Shown here: in pieces, positions 23,761 to 35,725 of the stretch
How the letters are laid out: each line of letters opens with the position of its first letter
Position numbering within the stretch: position 1 is the stretch's first letter
DNA from: Lactifluus volemus
Lineage: Eukaryota > Basidiomycota > Agaricomycetes > Russulales > Russulaceae
Direction: 5' to 3'
DNA length: 64,000 nucleotides
NCBI GenBank assembly: GCA_022376515.1
Contig: WTXI01000105.1
Span: forward strand, 1 to 64,000
Notes under the pieces: model-generated
Told to the model about the DNA's origin: nothing
The model's database searches: none
What the model saw: only the letters and a program-made list of their open reading frames with translations
Made by a program: the position numbers and the translations under genes

Positions 23761-24401
23761 GGACATCATATGGTCCACGCACCTGTTATTCTTGACATTG
23801 TTTACTTCTTCCCACCCGTTCTCTTTCCTCCCACCATCTACAGTATCTGTCCCATTGTCCGGACGGCGACCATGGACCGCATATGTGCCGTCAGCCCGTG
23901 CCCTCCGCATCGTCCAATACTTCCTCCTCAAATCGCTAATACCCCGTATTGTCTCAGTTTTATTGATGATGTTCTAGCATGCCTTGCATCTCCGAGTCCT
24001 TATGTACCTCTATCGTTGATTTCCTTGTGTTAATTCTCACTTTGTTTCCTCTTACGACTCGTCGCGTTGCGTACTACCACCTTCCCCTTTCGATAGCCCA
24101 ATTTCATTCGTTTGTGTATGTACTGAATTACTCTAGTACTACCACCCACTGCTACGAATTTTAAATGTATTGAAAGTTTGAGGGACTGTGGAACGGAGCG
24201 TGGTACTCCATGCTACCCAACTTGGATCGAGCAGATATTGTGATTGTCAGTGTGAAGAAGATCTGTCAGTGTAGCAGAAGCCAAGTAGAAGACGTGTGCG
24301 GGATCTTCTCGCGTCACACCACCAGGGACCCCAAAAAGGGGGTGTAGAAGGAAGTGGCACCAACGGACAGGGTTGTCAGAAAAAACGATGATGTAAGTTG
24401 A
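23761..24401. other. shared 3' flank; left edge of the NACHT-membrane-transposon block
   Basis: The usual F-box 3' flank runs to about 24380 and includes 'CTACGAATTTTAAATG' near 24152 and 'CACCACCAGGGACCCC'. The array homology then stops abruptly and resumes only at 34537. The NACHT gene begins at once on the other strand. Confidence 0.55.
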
Positions 24402-27400
24402 TTACCAACCCCTGTCATAGATGACGTGATTACGGCCGCATAGACCTCCCAAGCAAGGTAATTTACTTCCGCACCGCGATCGTAATAACTGCATAATCAC
24501 GAGGTTTTCCCGAATACACGCAAGATGTAATGGTGTCTGGCCGAACGAGTCACGGGTATTGATGGACATATAAATTTTGGAATTCTCGTCAGATCGAGAT
24601 GCCTTGGGAGATCGAAATGGCGCGAGATATCGAGATAGTATCGCCTTGAATAGGGCGGTCGGCTTGGGTCGAGAAGTCGGTGTGGATATGGGAGGGATCG
24701 CATTTTCATTACTACTTGTACGGCCAATCACGGCGTCAAGTATTAGCTGCACAATTTCGATATGTCCATAGTGGCATGCTAAATGCAGCGGGGTAGTACC
24801 GTTGTCTCCCCGAACGTTCACGTCTTGAATTTTCTCGAGTAGTAGCCTTGAGATATCGACGTTTCCCTTCTTCACCGCCACGTGCAACGCCGTACCATAG
24901 TAACCACCTATGGCGTTCACATCTTGTGGACGCTTTGAAACGAGGTGCCGCACCATGCCAACGTATCCAAGTTCCGCAATGCGGTATAATGGCATTCCCT
25001 TTCGTCCATCCGGATTCTTCGTCCACCACCGAGAGCCGTACCTGTGGGCATCAATCCACCCAGCCAAGTGCGGTTTCTCTGTGTCAAGGAATGTCTCGAT
25101 CTGATCTCCTAGGTGCGATATCACATTCCCGAACTCCACATGATTGGGGAAATATTTAACGACATAGTCGGCTAGAGGAAAGTGCTTGATGTTCGTCCCG
25201 ATTGTGCGGTAGTCCAGCTGGAGCAAGACAGCAAGGCAAGCTTGCGCCATCATCGAGTGCGCAGGTTCAGGCAACACACGGTAGTGTGCGACACCGTTTA
25301 AACCGGAGATATGTTCTGATGTGAGAAACTCCTTGACGGAGAAGTGTGAGAATTGCACAAAACGGGAACCATGGTCATCGATGACAGTAACGAGACTGGA
25401 GCATGCCAACCGAATAGCTTGTTCCCCGCCTTCGTTCGCGTTGGGTGAGGTCCCCATGGTAGTGATCTCGTTTGAAAGTATCCCCGCAAGCTCCTCGACT
25501 CGAAGTGGACGGGCAGCCACCGCGAGAGATTGCAAGAGTTGGAGAGCACGATCCCGTTTCCTGGCAGGGATTTGCTGTAGTATGCGGACATAAGTCGCGT
25601 TCAAGGTCGCGGGCAACTCGTCAAGGGTGCGCTGCAGTTCTGACGCATCACAGTCACGTAGCAATTCAAGTTGACAATCAACCCAGCGATACCTATTCGA
25701 AAGCGTGAGCGAATATAAAAGGCAGACAAGAACATCCTTACATCCCACCAGCTCTATCCGAGAGCGTACTGATGACTAGGTTCTTGTGTTCCTCCCCCCA
25801 CCCATTCATGCTCATCAATGAACGAACAACGTGGATGATGTAGTCGTCTATGCCCCTCTTCTGTCCCTCTTCATCCTCGAGGGAAATAAAGGTAGAAGTT
25901 GGAGGTTTCAAAGATTTCAAGTCGAGAATAGCCCGGATGTCGTTCTCTGGACGGCTAGTGACAAATAGTCGCAGATTTGGAAGGTGTAACTCGACGAGTC
26001 TCTTCACGATCTCAAGGACTTTTCCACGTGATGATGGTATACCCCAACGGTCCACATGACGGACAGGACACTCGTCGAGAGCGTCGATAATAAGATAAAC
26101 TGGGACTTGTGTAGGCAACTTGAGCATCTCCTCGAGGCATTCCGTAAGATCTTCATTCGTGGGCTTGGGTACCCCAGAGCGGCGACGATGTGACGAATAC
26201 AAGTTGAGAAGTTTGTCGCAGTAAGAATCGGATTGGTCGGAGAGCTGGACAAGGAAAGATGAGAGTAGAGTACGCGTATCCTGCTTTTCCGGATCTTTAA
26301 AGTCGAAAAAAAAGTAGGCCACGAAAGGTAACGCAATACTGGAGATCAAGTTGTTGTTGATATCCCAAATGACCGCAGAACTAGTCGCCGACATTCGATA
26401 ACATTAGTTGCGGCCCTCGAAACAATTTGGAGGAAACGCACGTAAGAACAGTCTTGCCAGTGCCCGCTATAAGCAGAAAGTCCATGAGAATAATGCGGAG
26501 TGTAAAGTGCGGCAGAGCGTACGTCCTCCATATACCAACAGCAAGGAGCCGGACTGTTTATAATTCGAGTCTTTCCACTCTGCAAACGATTTATCTTTAG
26601 TGAACCAGGTCGTGGTGCCTTCAAGGTTCAATTCGAGTGCAGTCTTGTAATTTACGGAAGAATCTGGGGTAGAGAGCCATCCTCTAAGAGCCCGCCGCAA
26701 GTTTTGCCCTGTGAGGATGTTTAAGCGTTTGAAATTCATGGATGGGGTTATGACGTGATCACGTACGCATGGTACGGTCCAGCGTGGAAGGGTCCTTCGC
26801 CATTTGTTCGATCGCTTCTGCACACGTTGTCAGGTTATATCGACGACTTGTAGAATATGGTTTGCGCACCATCCAGATAGCTAAGACAGTCGTTCATTTT
26901 TCCTTCTTCCACTCTATTCTTGATGCCCTTCACTTCGCGCTCAACGCGCTCTACCCCGCCGGCGACACGGCTCACTTCGTCACGGGCGCGGTGTGCCTCA
27001 TCAAAGGCTTGTGCAACTGCTGCGAGAGCTTCTTCTTTCGTCAGGTCATCCAGCCGACGCAGCGTATCGTTGATCTCAGGATTTCCCAAAAGCTCATTCA
27101 GGACTGTGTCTTAACATGCATAAGCCAACAGTGGTACTTCAACACAGAAGACAACCTCACCTGCATTTCCCCGCGCTATCACCTCCGTCGCAATGGCAAG
27201 GACAGAAAGTACTTCAGCCATGACGTTGACAATTACTTCCTGCAATTCTGGCGTAGGTGTGACCTTTGTATATGACTCAAGGCGTCTGATGAACTTCTCG
27301 ATGGGTTGAAAGAGCTCAGCGAGTGTATGTTGACTAGTGGCATGACTAGAGCCTACAGCCTTAGCTGTCTGAAAGATATGGTTGTCGCAATAGTTCAGGC

Positions 27401-27832
27401 AATAGGACTGAGGAATTCACTTACTGAGAGAAGGAAGCCAATCGCAGCAAAGATCACCCCCGCGGGAGGATATACCTGTAAAATCAACGTCAGAGAAGTG
27501 ACCCTCAGGCATGTTGAGTACGTCTTCTAACTGACCATGCTAACACCGGGGGAAATGACATGGAAAACATGGTTCACTGTGTCCACGGTCTTGTCTAACC
27601 ATTTTGTTGACGTCCCGCGACTACTCTCACGCTGACCGAGATCAGAGTAAAGGCCTTCGCTTTGGAGAAGTGCGAGAAAGTCTTTGGGAGACTGACGAGC
27701 AATAGGATTGTCGCGAAGTAGCGGATGAGAGGTGAGGTCTTTCCCCGTCCTTTTCTTGAATCTTTCTAAAGCGTCGTTGAGAATGATCCGAAAGTGTGAG
27801 TCCGGGTCAGTCGTGGAGGGCGTGTTTGACAT
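24402..27832 (-). CDS. NACHT-ankyrin STAND protein (NLR-like)
   Basis: Nine minus-strand exons, 27832-27536, 27475-27425, 27368-27161, 27103-26870, 26817-26767, 26708-26523, 26466-26442, 26380-25742 and 25692-24402, join to 2982 nt and 993 residues in consistent phase. The N-terminal about 260 residues resemble the 'Goodbye'-type helical domain of fungal STAND proteins and end in a coiled coil. The P-loop GGPGTGKT is completed across the intron at 26467-26522. Walker B-like 'LIIDALDEC' (about 440) and 'SRPENDI' follow, then a winged-helix-like stretch and three or more ankyrin repeats ('GTTPLHLACHYGH', 'GQTPLHLACIREN') from about 835 to 985. Such proteins are NTP-driven switches implicated in non-self recognition and cell death in fungi. 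The last 15 residues leave the repeat pattern, so the C terminus may be shortened. Confidence 0.9.
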
Positions 27833-28740
27833 AGCGTGTGGTGAATCCTAATACAGTGACTGCCGACTTTGGCAGGCGGAGATCCAAATTTTTGGCAACC
27901 AGAGACTCCCCATGCAGTACAGTACATGTTGATATGAAAACTATCCGTCTTGTCCAGCCAATCCAATAAAAGGCCGCCACTTTTGCAATCATGCGTGTTC
28001 CCATATGCATTTGCAAGGCTAAAAGCGGACACAGCATTTGTCGATGAAGGGCTGATTCAGTCTGACTGAACGGGATGGTAAGTAAGGAATTGCGTGAAGG
28101 CCCAGGATGACCCATGTTCAATTCTCACTGGCATTGTCTCAATATATTGTGCGGCAGATCAGATCGATAGAGACGGCCATCGCGCAGCGCTGTAGAAATT
28201 GTCACGGTAGTGCGGAAGCTCTGTTACCTGTCGTATCTTGCCTCCGGCCACATACTTGCCCTTACAGTTTGGCAGTTTACCAGTGAAGGTTTCCGTTCCA
28301 TGAAGCCACGCGGTGACCCCGTTCCACTGCGGCAGCGAGCCGTGCAGGATAATCATTTGTTGATGGATCCCGGCGCCGAATTACCACCAGGGTAAATTTG
28401 TGCTGCTCTGTTAGATCAGCCCGCCCCGTTGATTCGCACGATACACCGCAAGCGCACCGGACTTCTCTTCGAGAATGACAGAAGTACTTAATAAGTTTTA
28501 AAGGCGCATTCCGAACGCTGCCATGCTACTAGTAGTACATGAACTCCGTGATATTACATTGTCCACCACGTACAGTTACCGATTGTGACTGGTTGTGAGT
28601 GGTGACGCAAAAAAACCCTGGTAAATCGTGTAATATCTACAAATGGGTATCAATGATGGGGTGAAGGAAAAGAACGACCACTCTCGTGCTGCTCGCTGCC
28701 TAGCTGTGAGGTCGCCTTATATGCAACTGGTGGCCTCAGA
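27833..28740. other. intergenic region upstream of the NACHT gene, no gene seen
   Basis: Minus-strand frames at 27766-28121 have no recognisable features and overlap the NACHT promoter. The membrane-protein gene ends at 28741 on the same strand, so this 0.9 kb must hold its 3' end and the NACHT gene's promoter. Confidence 0.5.
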
Positions 28741-30271
28741 TTAAGCGATATTGCTCGAGGAGACTGCCGTTGTTTTGAATTTCATCTCATCGGCAGTCGC
28801 AGCTTCATGGATTGAAATGCGATTGTTGAGCGTGACGAGAAGTGTGTTAGAGTATCTGCAAAGATCAGGCGTACATGGACTTGGCATATAAAGAAGTAGC
28901 AACAATCTTACAGTTTTCCAAAGATGGCCGTTCTTGGGAGATGGATAGTTAGATGATGGATATCAGGGAAGAGGTAAAGTCTTACGGGCATACGTAATAG
29001 ATCTCATGCTGTATTGATGTGTGGTCAGATCAGAATTATAATAAGATACTCGAAAGACACGCACGGGAAACAAAACAATCATGAAAAAGGTAATAATACC
29101 CACGGATGCTGAATGTATGTCAAACGATGAGTCGGTACGTAGGCAGCAAGAACACCCATACTTGTCATTACGTTGGTCTCGATGATCAGTCTAATAATCT
29201 TCACTAGAGCGTGGTCACTGAAAAAGCCAACTGTGTCACGGCGTCTTTGTGCCAGCTGCAGGGCCGAGAAAGAAAATAGTCAAAATTGAACAATCCACCC
29301 TAAAGGAAAATACCGCATATTTACATGATAAAGCATCATGGCAGCGATGAGGATATCCGCCATCATATTTGCGATAATCCAGATCTGAGATAATTCGAGT
29401 CAATAGTCTGAGACTTGAATAATGCGTAAGCGTGATATCATACCAACGCAAGGATCTTCAGTATGTTACCACTCGCGAACCTACTATGGACAAAAGTCTA
29501 TGTACAGTGAGTAAGAATAAACTCAACATGAAACTGACGAGGCTTACATAAATGCCACCGGTGAATGCAGCTGTTGCGTCAGTGATGGAGCACTGTGAGT
29601 AACGAATAAATATATGCAACAGCTGCGCGTTGGTGATCAACCTACCAGACAAATGATGAGGCATAACCACAGGCACTTTTTCTTGCCAAGTACCCAGATA
29701 CGATAAACGAAAAAGAATTGAACAGCCAATGACACAACAGCTCCAATTATGGGGATGTCGAAGGAAGATGCATAAGGAGTGGCGAGGTGTTTGAGATCAC
29801 CGTAGCCACTGGCAAACCAGTAATAGAGGTCTGCGCCGCTGAGTGATGTTTGTAACGTCTCAAGGAGAAAGATAGCGTATACTATTGTGTGATTGTCAGA
29901 AGGCGAGAGATCGAGGGTTACGAACAATTTTGCTTACCAAGGAGCTTGAGAAGCTTCTTATCGTTTGGGAAATTGTAGCTATACACATCTTTATGTTCTG
30001 ATAAACAACTTGACAGTTATTACAATACAAGGTAGTGCTCACAAATCTGGACTACCAGAACGCCGTACAAGGCCCAGTTCCATAGATTTCCCAGAAGCTG
30101 AAGAGGAAAGAAGTGTGAGTGACTAACGATATGGTTAAAGAACCACACGTACGAGAGGAGCGGTCCTAACCAAAAAAAAAAGTAAGTCTGTCGCCACGAG
30201 AGAACGGATCTTGTACGAAACAATACTTACATACGAGCGATGTCTGGAGGAATTGGAGGTGATGCCGACAT
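28741..30271 (-). CDS. seven-helix membrane protein of the DUF6534-like type
   Basis: Thirteen minus-strand exons join to 852 nt, 283 residues: 30271-30231, 30165-30153, 30097-30043, 29988-29938, 29881-29646, 29592-29548, 29497-29444, 29384-29325, 29255-29162, 29108-29065, 29008-28986, 28932-28912 and 28855-28741. Introns are 50-70 nt and all phases agree. Three exons are tiny (13, 21 and 23 nt). The protein starts MSASPPIPPDI and continues with about seven hydrophobic segments. Family landmarks are 'LLLGNLWNWALYGVLVVQ', 'GADLYYWFASGYGDL' and, near the C terminus, 'YSNTLLVTLNNR'. This layout is common in agaricomycete multicopy integral membrane proteins whose function is not established. It is probably in the plasma membrane or an endomembrane. 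Confidence 0.88.
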
Positions 30272-30622
30272 GTTGTAGCTCAGAGGACGAGCGGCCTTTG
30301 AGCTACTAAGGGAGTTAAAAAAAGGCTACCAGCTGGGGGGGGGGGGGTTTCGCACGAGTATCTAAACATCCCGTACGCGCCCATATAACATATAGTAACT
30401 TAGAGACAAGGATAAGGTTGACATAGCGTTAACTGCACTAGCGTCTTCTAGACTTCTAGACTCGGGTGACAATATGAAAACTGTAGATAATATATATTAA
30501 CCGGATATGGTAATTGATCCCGCGTCTTGTGCCTGTCCGAGTCCGGTGATCAGATGGTCAAACAAAAAGGTAAGTTACAATAGGCCTGGATGTTGAGATG
30601 TTGACTTACGGAGCAGGGATGT
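30272..30622. other. intergenic region between membrane-protein gene and transposon
   Basis: This contains the putative promoter of the membrane protein and a run of ten or so G residues near 30338. I see no gene. Confidence 0.4.
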
Positions 30623-30624
30623 TA

Positions 30625-33296
30625 CAGTTGACTCTGTCTTAACCCATACCTGTCGGTGGACACCAAAAAGTATGGGTTATTACAGAGTATGGGTTTTGGC
30701 AGAGCTCATCCCAGGCGGCTTTTTTGGTTAGTTAGAGTGCCTTACTATGTATTAAATGACTATGTATTGTTTTTATGAGTGATTCGAGGCAAAATAAGAT
30801 GTAATCAAAGTTGGTTCCATTTCTCGTGACTGCTGCAGGCGTACTTGACGGCCAAAGCCCGTGAGAATGTCCTCGAGTTCACGGGCACGGGGATCGTTGA
30901 GATCCGCTACATATCGTTGAAGGACGAGTGATGCCGCTAGAGCATCTCGATGGCTTGGTATGTTGACGATCTCATCATCATCCCCCCCATTGATTTCCAT
31001 CGTTTCTTCTCCCTGTCGGCATTCGTGAACTGACTCGAAGATTTCGTTGTCAGTTACATCCGTTGCAATAATCTCACGCTCAAGTACGGGGTTGAGCAAC
31101 TCATCGATGTCCATCCGATTGGCCCTCAGTAAGACCCCTCTCTTCTCCAGCTCTGCCAACGAGTTGATGATGTCGTTCTCAGCATGGATGACAGGATCAG
31201 TGGGAGGGGCCCGAGGGGGGGGTGAACTGAGGAGGGAGGTGATGGGAATTGAAGGAGGTGGAAGAGCTTCAGGGGGGCTGGCGTTATCTGGGAGGATACC
31301 AGATTTCCTCCAACAGTTCCGTATTGTAGTTGTATCAACTTGATTCCATGCCAAATCCGCCAGTCGCATCGCTTCGAGTTGATCAATATCGTAGATTTTC
31401 ATGAGGTCGACCTTGTTATCATACTGATCGATGGCTCTTGCAATGAATTTGCCACAGTAGTGAGCTTTGAAGCAACGAATGATGCCGGCGTCGTTTGGTT
31501 GGACATGAGAAGTCAGGTTTGGCTGAAAATTCTCCACGGAGATGTTGGTGAGGCCATCAGGAACAATGTGACCGCTGAAGTTATCCTGCAACAGCAGAAT
31601 ATGCCGATCTTGTGCCCGTAGTTTACTGTCCCAGTTGTGAAGAAACTCTCGGTAAAGTATGGAAGTCATCCACGCCTTGGCATTGTTCCGATAATAAAAT
31701 CCGAGTTGTTCACCGGTTTTCTTATTGAATGCACGAGGGCGGGCTGCCTTTCCTATAATAAATGGAGGAAGTTTCTCGCTTCCATCCGCATTCACCGTAA
31801 ATGCATAAGTGAGCCGCTTTTTATTCCCCTTGAGTCCTGATGAGGGCCTAAGCATCAAGCCTCGGTCTGGTGGCATCCTAATAATTACAAGCAACTCCGT
31901 TGAGATCAAGGTGCTGATATTATTTAGAAATCTTACGCGAAAAAGAGTCCCGTTTCATCCATATTAAATATGTCCTTCAGTTGATACTGATATCTCTGAA
32001 TCAATTCACGAATCCGCTCGCGCTCGATCTCAACCTTGGCAGGATCAACGGAACCAGCCTCGCCATGAGTCCTGAACTCCTTCAGGCCACATCGCCTCTT
32101 GAGTGCCGTCAACCAACCCTCGCTAAGCATCAACCTCTCATCTCGTGGAATATTCTCGAGATCAGCAAACTTGTGCCATTTTTGTCGCAGCACCTCACCC
32201 GTGACATGGATTCTGTCCGCCATCGCCTTCGCTACCCACAACTCAAGCATCTCGTTGACCAGAGGGTGCTCAGTCTGCTTTGTTCGTTTTATGTTGCCCG
32301 CCCTTCCTGAGGTCTGCTGTTCTGTCCATTCCTTCCGCCATTTCGCTTCGTTTCGGACCCAGTCAGAGATGATTGGCTGCTTAAGCCTTAGATTTGGATA
32401 GATCTTGTCAAAATGAGCCGCAGTCTTGACCTGGCTCTTCTTGGGACTGGAATGCTCATGGTACCAGTCGAGGATCTCTATTCTCTGGGCAAAAGTTGCA
32501 TTCTCTTTCTTCGTAAAAACTGGGGCTGCCTTCTTCTTCTCTTGCACTGGCAGCTTTCTTTCATCTGGTCCTGATCCCGCTTCAGTCATATGTCCATTTC
32601 TGGAAGGCGTTAACAATGACTCACGCTTCCTTTTCTTTCCCGCGACAACATCTTTTACTATCCCGCCACCAAGTTCCATCAGTCTCTCGAATAGAGGCTT
32701 CTGCGTTGGGTCTAGCTTCGAGAGGGCACACTCATAATCTGAGGCTTTCTCAAGTGCGTCAACTAGTGCTTCCTCATCAACAAAGTTGGCTTCCTGATCA
32801 AGCCAGTCTTCATCCTCGGAGGAGATTGTCTGCTGTTTTTGTAGTTGTGAGAGGAGGGATTCCTTTCGTTCTTTGACTGTGTCCTTGAGCTTGTTCAGCC
32901 CTCCCTTGAGGACTTGGAGTGGGTTTTTGCCCATAGGAGGTGTTGAAAAATGGTTCAATTAAATCTCTCGTCACCGTTGACCCATACTCGCTGACTCTCT
33001 TCCTCGGCAAAATTGTTATGTTATTTGGCCGAAATTAGATAGCTAGTCCATATGGGGGTGAAATCTACAAACGAGTGTATATATATGGAAAATTTGCAAT
33101 CAGTTCTGTCCAAAATTGATGACAGATGCCCGGCAAACCAGTCCACCATGGGTTATGGTCCATCAAAACAGCATGGATTATGGAGTATGGGAAAGTTTGG
33201 CCCATTTGGGTGGGAACCAACTCGGTGGACATGAAAAAGTATGGCTTATGGGAGTTTATGGGTTATCACAGGTATGGGTTAAGACAGAGTCGACTG
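30625..33296 (-). mobile_element. pogo-like (Tc1/mariner superfamily) DNA transposon, apparently complete
   Basis: The 29-bp terminal inverted repeats 30625-30653 and 33268-33296 (CAGTYGACTCTG...) differ at one position. They are flanked by the dinucleotide TA at 30623-30624 and 33297-33298, the expected target duplication. Inside each end are further copies of a 'TATGGGTTA' motif (for example near 30670, 30690, 33170 and 33260), probably subterminal transposase-binding sites. The only gene is a transposase on the minus strand (30773-32958). Near-identical ends and an undamaged gene suggest recent insertion. Confidence 0.92.
30773..32958 (-). CDS. pogo-like DDE transposase
   Basis: Exons 32958-31937 and 31877-30773, with a 59-nt intron, join to 2127 nt, 708 residues. 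After an acidic N-terminal region come two CENP-B/Tc5-type helix-turn-helix DNA-binding segments (around 'RIEILDWYHEHS' and 'LSEGWLTALKRRCGL'). The DDE catalytic core follows: D334 in 'FNMDETGLFF' (interrupted just after by the intron), D439 in 'LLLQDNFSGH' and D470 in 'QPNDAGIIRCFKAHY'. The last two are 31 residues apart, as usual for pogo. It would bind the 29-bp ends and catalyse cut-and-paste at TA. A later ATG at 32934 is an alternative start. A short frame beginning at 33010 in another phase could be an N-terminal exon. No stop or frameshift is present. Confidence 0.92.
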
Positions 33297-33298
33297 TA

Positions 33299-34536
33299 CA
33301 GTGAGACTCTCAGACTTTGCAACAGAAAAAATCGTGACCATCTATGTACTTGGTGAAGGAGGTGTCTGAGACAAACATCGAGCTCCTGCCGATATCGTTC
33401 ACAGTATCGAGGCTGTGGCCCCCTGATAGTAGTCGTCACGTTTCGTGGCGCATCACTGTTCGTCTTCATCGGAGCTAGAAATTGACTGATCCATGATGTT
33501 GAACAATAAGGCCAGCTGCTTGTGTGGCTGCATGATGTTGTTATCACGATGGAATGCCACCATAATTCACTCTCAGACCCACCCGTGCACCTTCGCGCAT
33601 ACATTCAATGCCAAGTTGAAACTCTTCGTATACCCACACGGCCTCAGGCCAGCGCTCAGCCTGATGCCTGAGGGTTCCCACTGCGTACCGTAAAACAGGG
33701 TTTACGGTACGACGGGTAATCCCGAGTATTTTACCGTACATTAACCGCATTTTCCCACGGAATACGGCAAATGGCCAGCTTCCATCCAAGCGATGAGAGC
33801 TTCTTCGCCATTCTCAAATCTCATGGCTTGTAGACTTTTTCTTTTCTGTTATTATGTCTGGCACTCTGTAGAAGGTGTCATTTTGACATGTCATCATTTT
33901 CGGTACAGTAAGTTGTCGCCTACAAGACGGCTGTCCACTCATTCTACCTCCCCATTGAACGTGCGCTGCTCCTCTGCGGTTTCTCCACTGACCGGGGACT
34001 CGGAGAGGAATGCATCTGACCCAGATACAGACTCCTATACAGTACGTTTGTGATATTACAGTATCACTCCCATTGGGGAGTAGATCCAGGTTGATTATGC
34101 TGGGACGTCTGACCAGATCGGCAAGGTTGCCACGATACCGTGCCTGCACGCAAGCAGTGTGCCTCAGAGACTATTCCCGCAATTTCCTTCCCGTTCCTGT
34201 TCCCGTTCCCATTCCCGTTCCCGTTCCCGTTTTCAACCCACCACAGCTTCAGGCCCAGGACCGCCTAACCCAAGTCAACGCGTGAACCGGATGCGCAAAA
34301 TACACGAACCCGAGCTGCTTCACACCACGCTACACCACTACTATCTTCCCTCATGAACCCTGGCCCGAATCCCTTACAACTGTCACTAACACCAACACTT
34401 CTGATGCCCCAGACCTTCTCTTTTCTGTGTCGCGCTCTGTGACTTTGCGGCTTTTGACACAGGGACGAGCGAGGAAATTGCCTAAACATGTGCAAGGTGG
34501 CCTGGCCATTCGCACCCCTTCATCCCAAAGCTTATC
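33299..34536. other. 1.2 kb without a recognisable gene
   Basis: Frames on both strands look random. Notable structures are a perfect 10-bp inverted repeat, GTACCGTAAA/TTTACGGTAC with a 6-nt loop, at 33684-33709, and a run of CCCGTT-type hexamers at about 34192-34237. F-box array homology resumes at about 34537. Confidence 0.5.
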
Positions 34537-34573
34537 ACTGAGCCTGTAATTGTCACTCGCCGCGAAATTTTTG
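34537..34573 (+). pseudogene. 3' tail fragment of an F-box gene
   Basis: Only the last dozen codons of the family remain: 'PVIVTRREIF' and the stop at 34573. They are nearly identical to the end of array copy 7 (42085-42125). The following 1.2 kb is also a copy of that gene's 3' flank and spacer. The rest of the gene is absent to the left, so this marks the right edge of the block that interrupts the array. Confidence 0.75.
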
Positions 34574-35725
34574 AGGGCGCCATATAGTCCACACACCTCA
34601 GCTGCTCTTCAACTTCTTGACCACATCAACTTCTTTCCATCCCCCCGTTCTCTTTCGTCCCTCCATCTATCTTTGTCCAATCCTCACGCTGCGTTCTACC
34701 TTAGTTCGAGACCCTTCCCCCTTTCTTACCATAACTTGCGATAGCCCAGTTTCCTTCGTTTACATCTGTTGAATTGCGATAGTACCACCACCCATAGCTA
34801 CGGATTTTATAATAAATGTATTGTAAGATTCAGAGTTGTGGAACGAAGGAGCTTCTATCTGATCGGACAAACATTGTGGTGGTGGGGAAGAGCCGTGGCT
34901 AGAAGATGCATGCGGGATGTGCTCGCGTCCAAGTCAGCCACACGGCCCACACCACCAAGGACCCCAGAAAAAAAGGATGAAGAACGAAGGACGTACAATA
35001 CCAACGGACATACATTATGTGATAGATTTAGGGTGGCAACACGGGTCAGGAATACCCACCCCGTTGACCAGCTTACACTCTGTATCTCAACCCTGGGAAA
35101 GATAGCCCGATTACAAGGCCCGCCAAAGAGAACGACGCGCGCACGCCGGTGATTGTCTTCTCAATTCGCGCTACGAAATGACTCATGCCCAGGTTGTCGC
35201 AAATGCGAAGCTACTAGTAGCGCAGCATGGTCGACTCGGAGCTTTCGGCCGCGGTAGGTAGGCTCTGCAAGGCTGTACTATTTTTTCTACATTTTTTAGC
35301 GGATGAGGAATACATGGTAGTCGTGAACCAGGTATCGTCATCACATTACACTCGACCTCAGGCTAGAACTAGGCTCGGGCATCGCACGAATTGTTGAAGA
35401 AGGTATTTGCGTCACCGATCATGAGGAATTCTCTGAGATCCTCATTTGTGAGCTCTATTCGAATGTCGGCAATAAGGGTTTTAGCGGTCGTGCGAAGAGA
35501 ATGAATGTAAATTCTGCAACGAGAAAACGGATGAACCTGAGGTCACGGTGACTGTATGAGGAAAAAAAAAAAAAGCATTCCCAGCGCTGTCCTTCGCCAG
35601 TCAGCATCCTCAAAATCGTCCTACCGAGGGTTTATGGGGCTAAGCTTACTGCTGGCTCAGGTCATGTAGATCTGATGGATCTTGTTGTCTTATCTCATGT
35701 CATGTCATCTCTTCGAGTTCGCCTA
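34574..35725. other. array spacer (duplicate of 42126-43490)
   Basis: This spacer is highly similar to the one after F-box copy 7. It includes the 'TAGCTACGGATTTTATAATAAATG' motif near 34796 and the antisense module at 35336-35525. Homology stops near 35725 and continues at about 37588, with extra sequence in between. Confidence 0.6.
35336..35525 (-). repeat. antisense spacer module, copy 5
   Basis: The minus strand keeps 'IELTNEDLREFLMIGDAN', but the preceding part is shifted by one base relative to the open copy at 43140-43323. Confidence 0.5.

Noticed and set aside
34192..34237. CCCGTT hexamer run as a CRISPR-like or telomeric array
   Set aside because: Units are adjacent without spacers and too few; it is a simple short tandem repeat.
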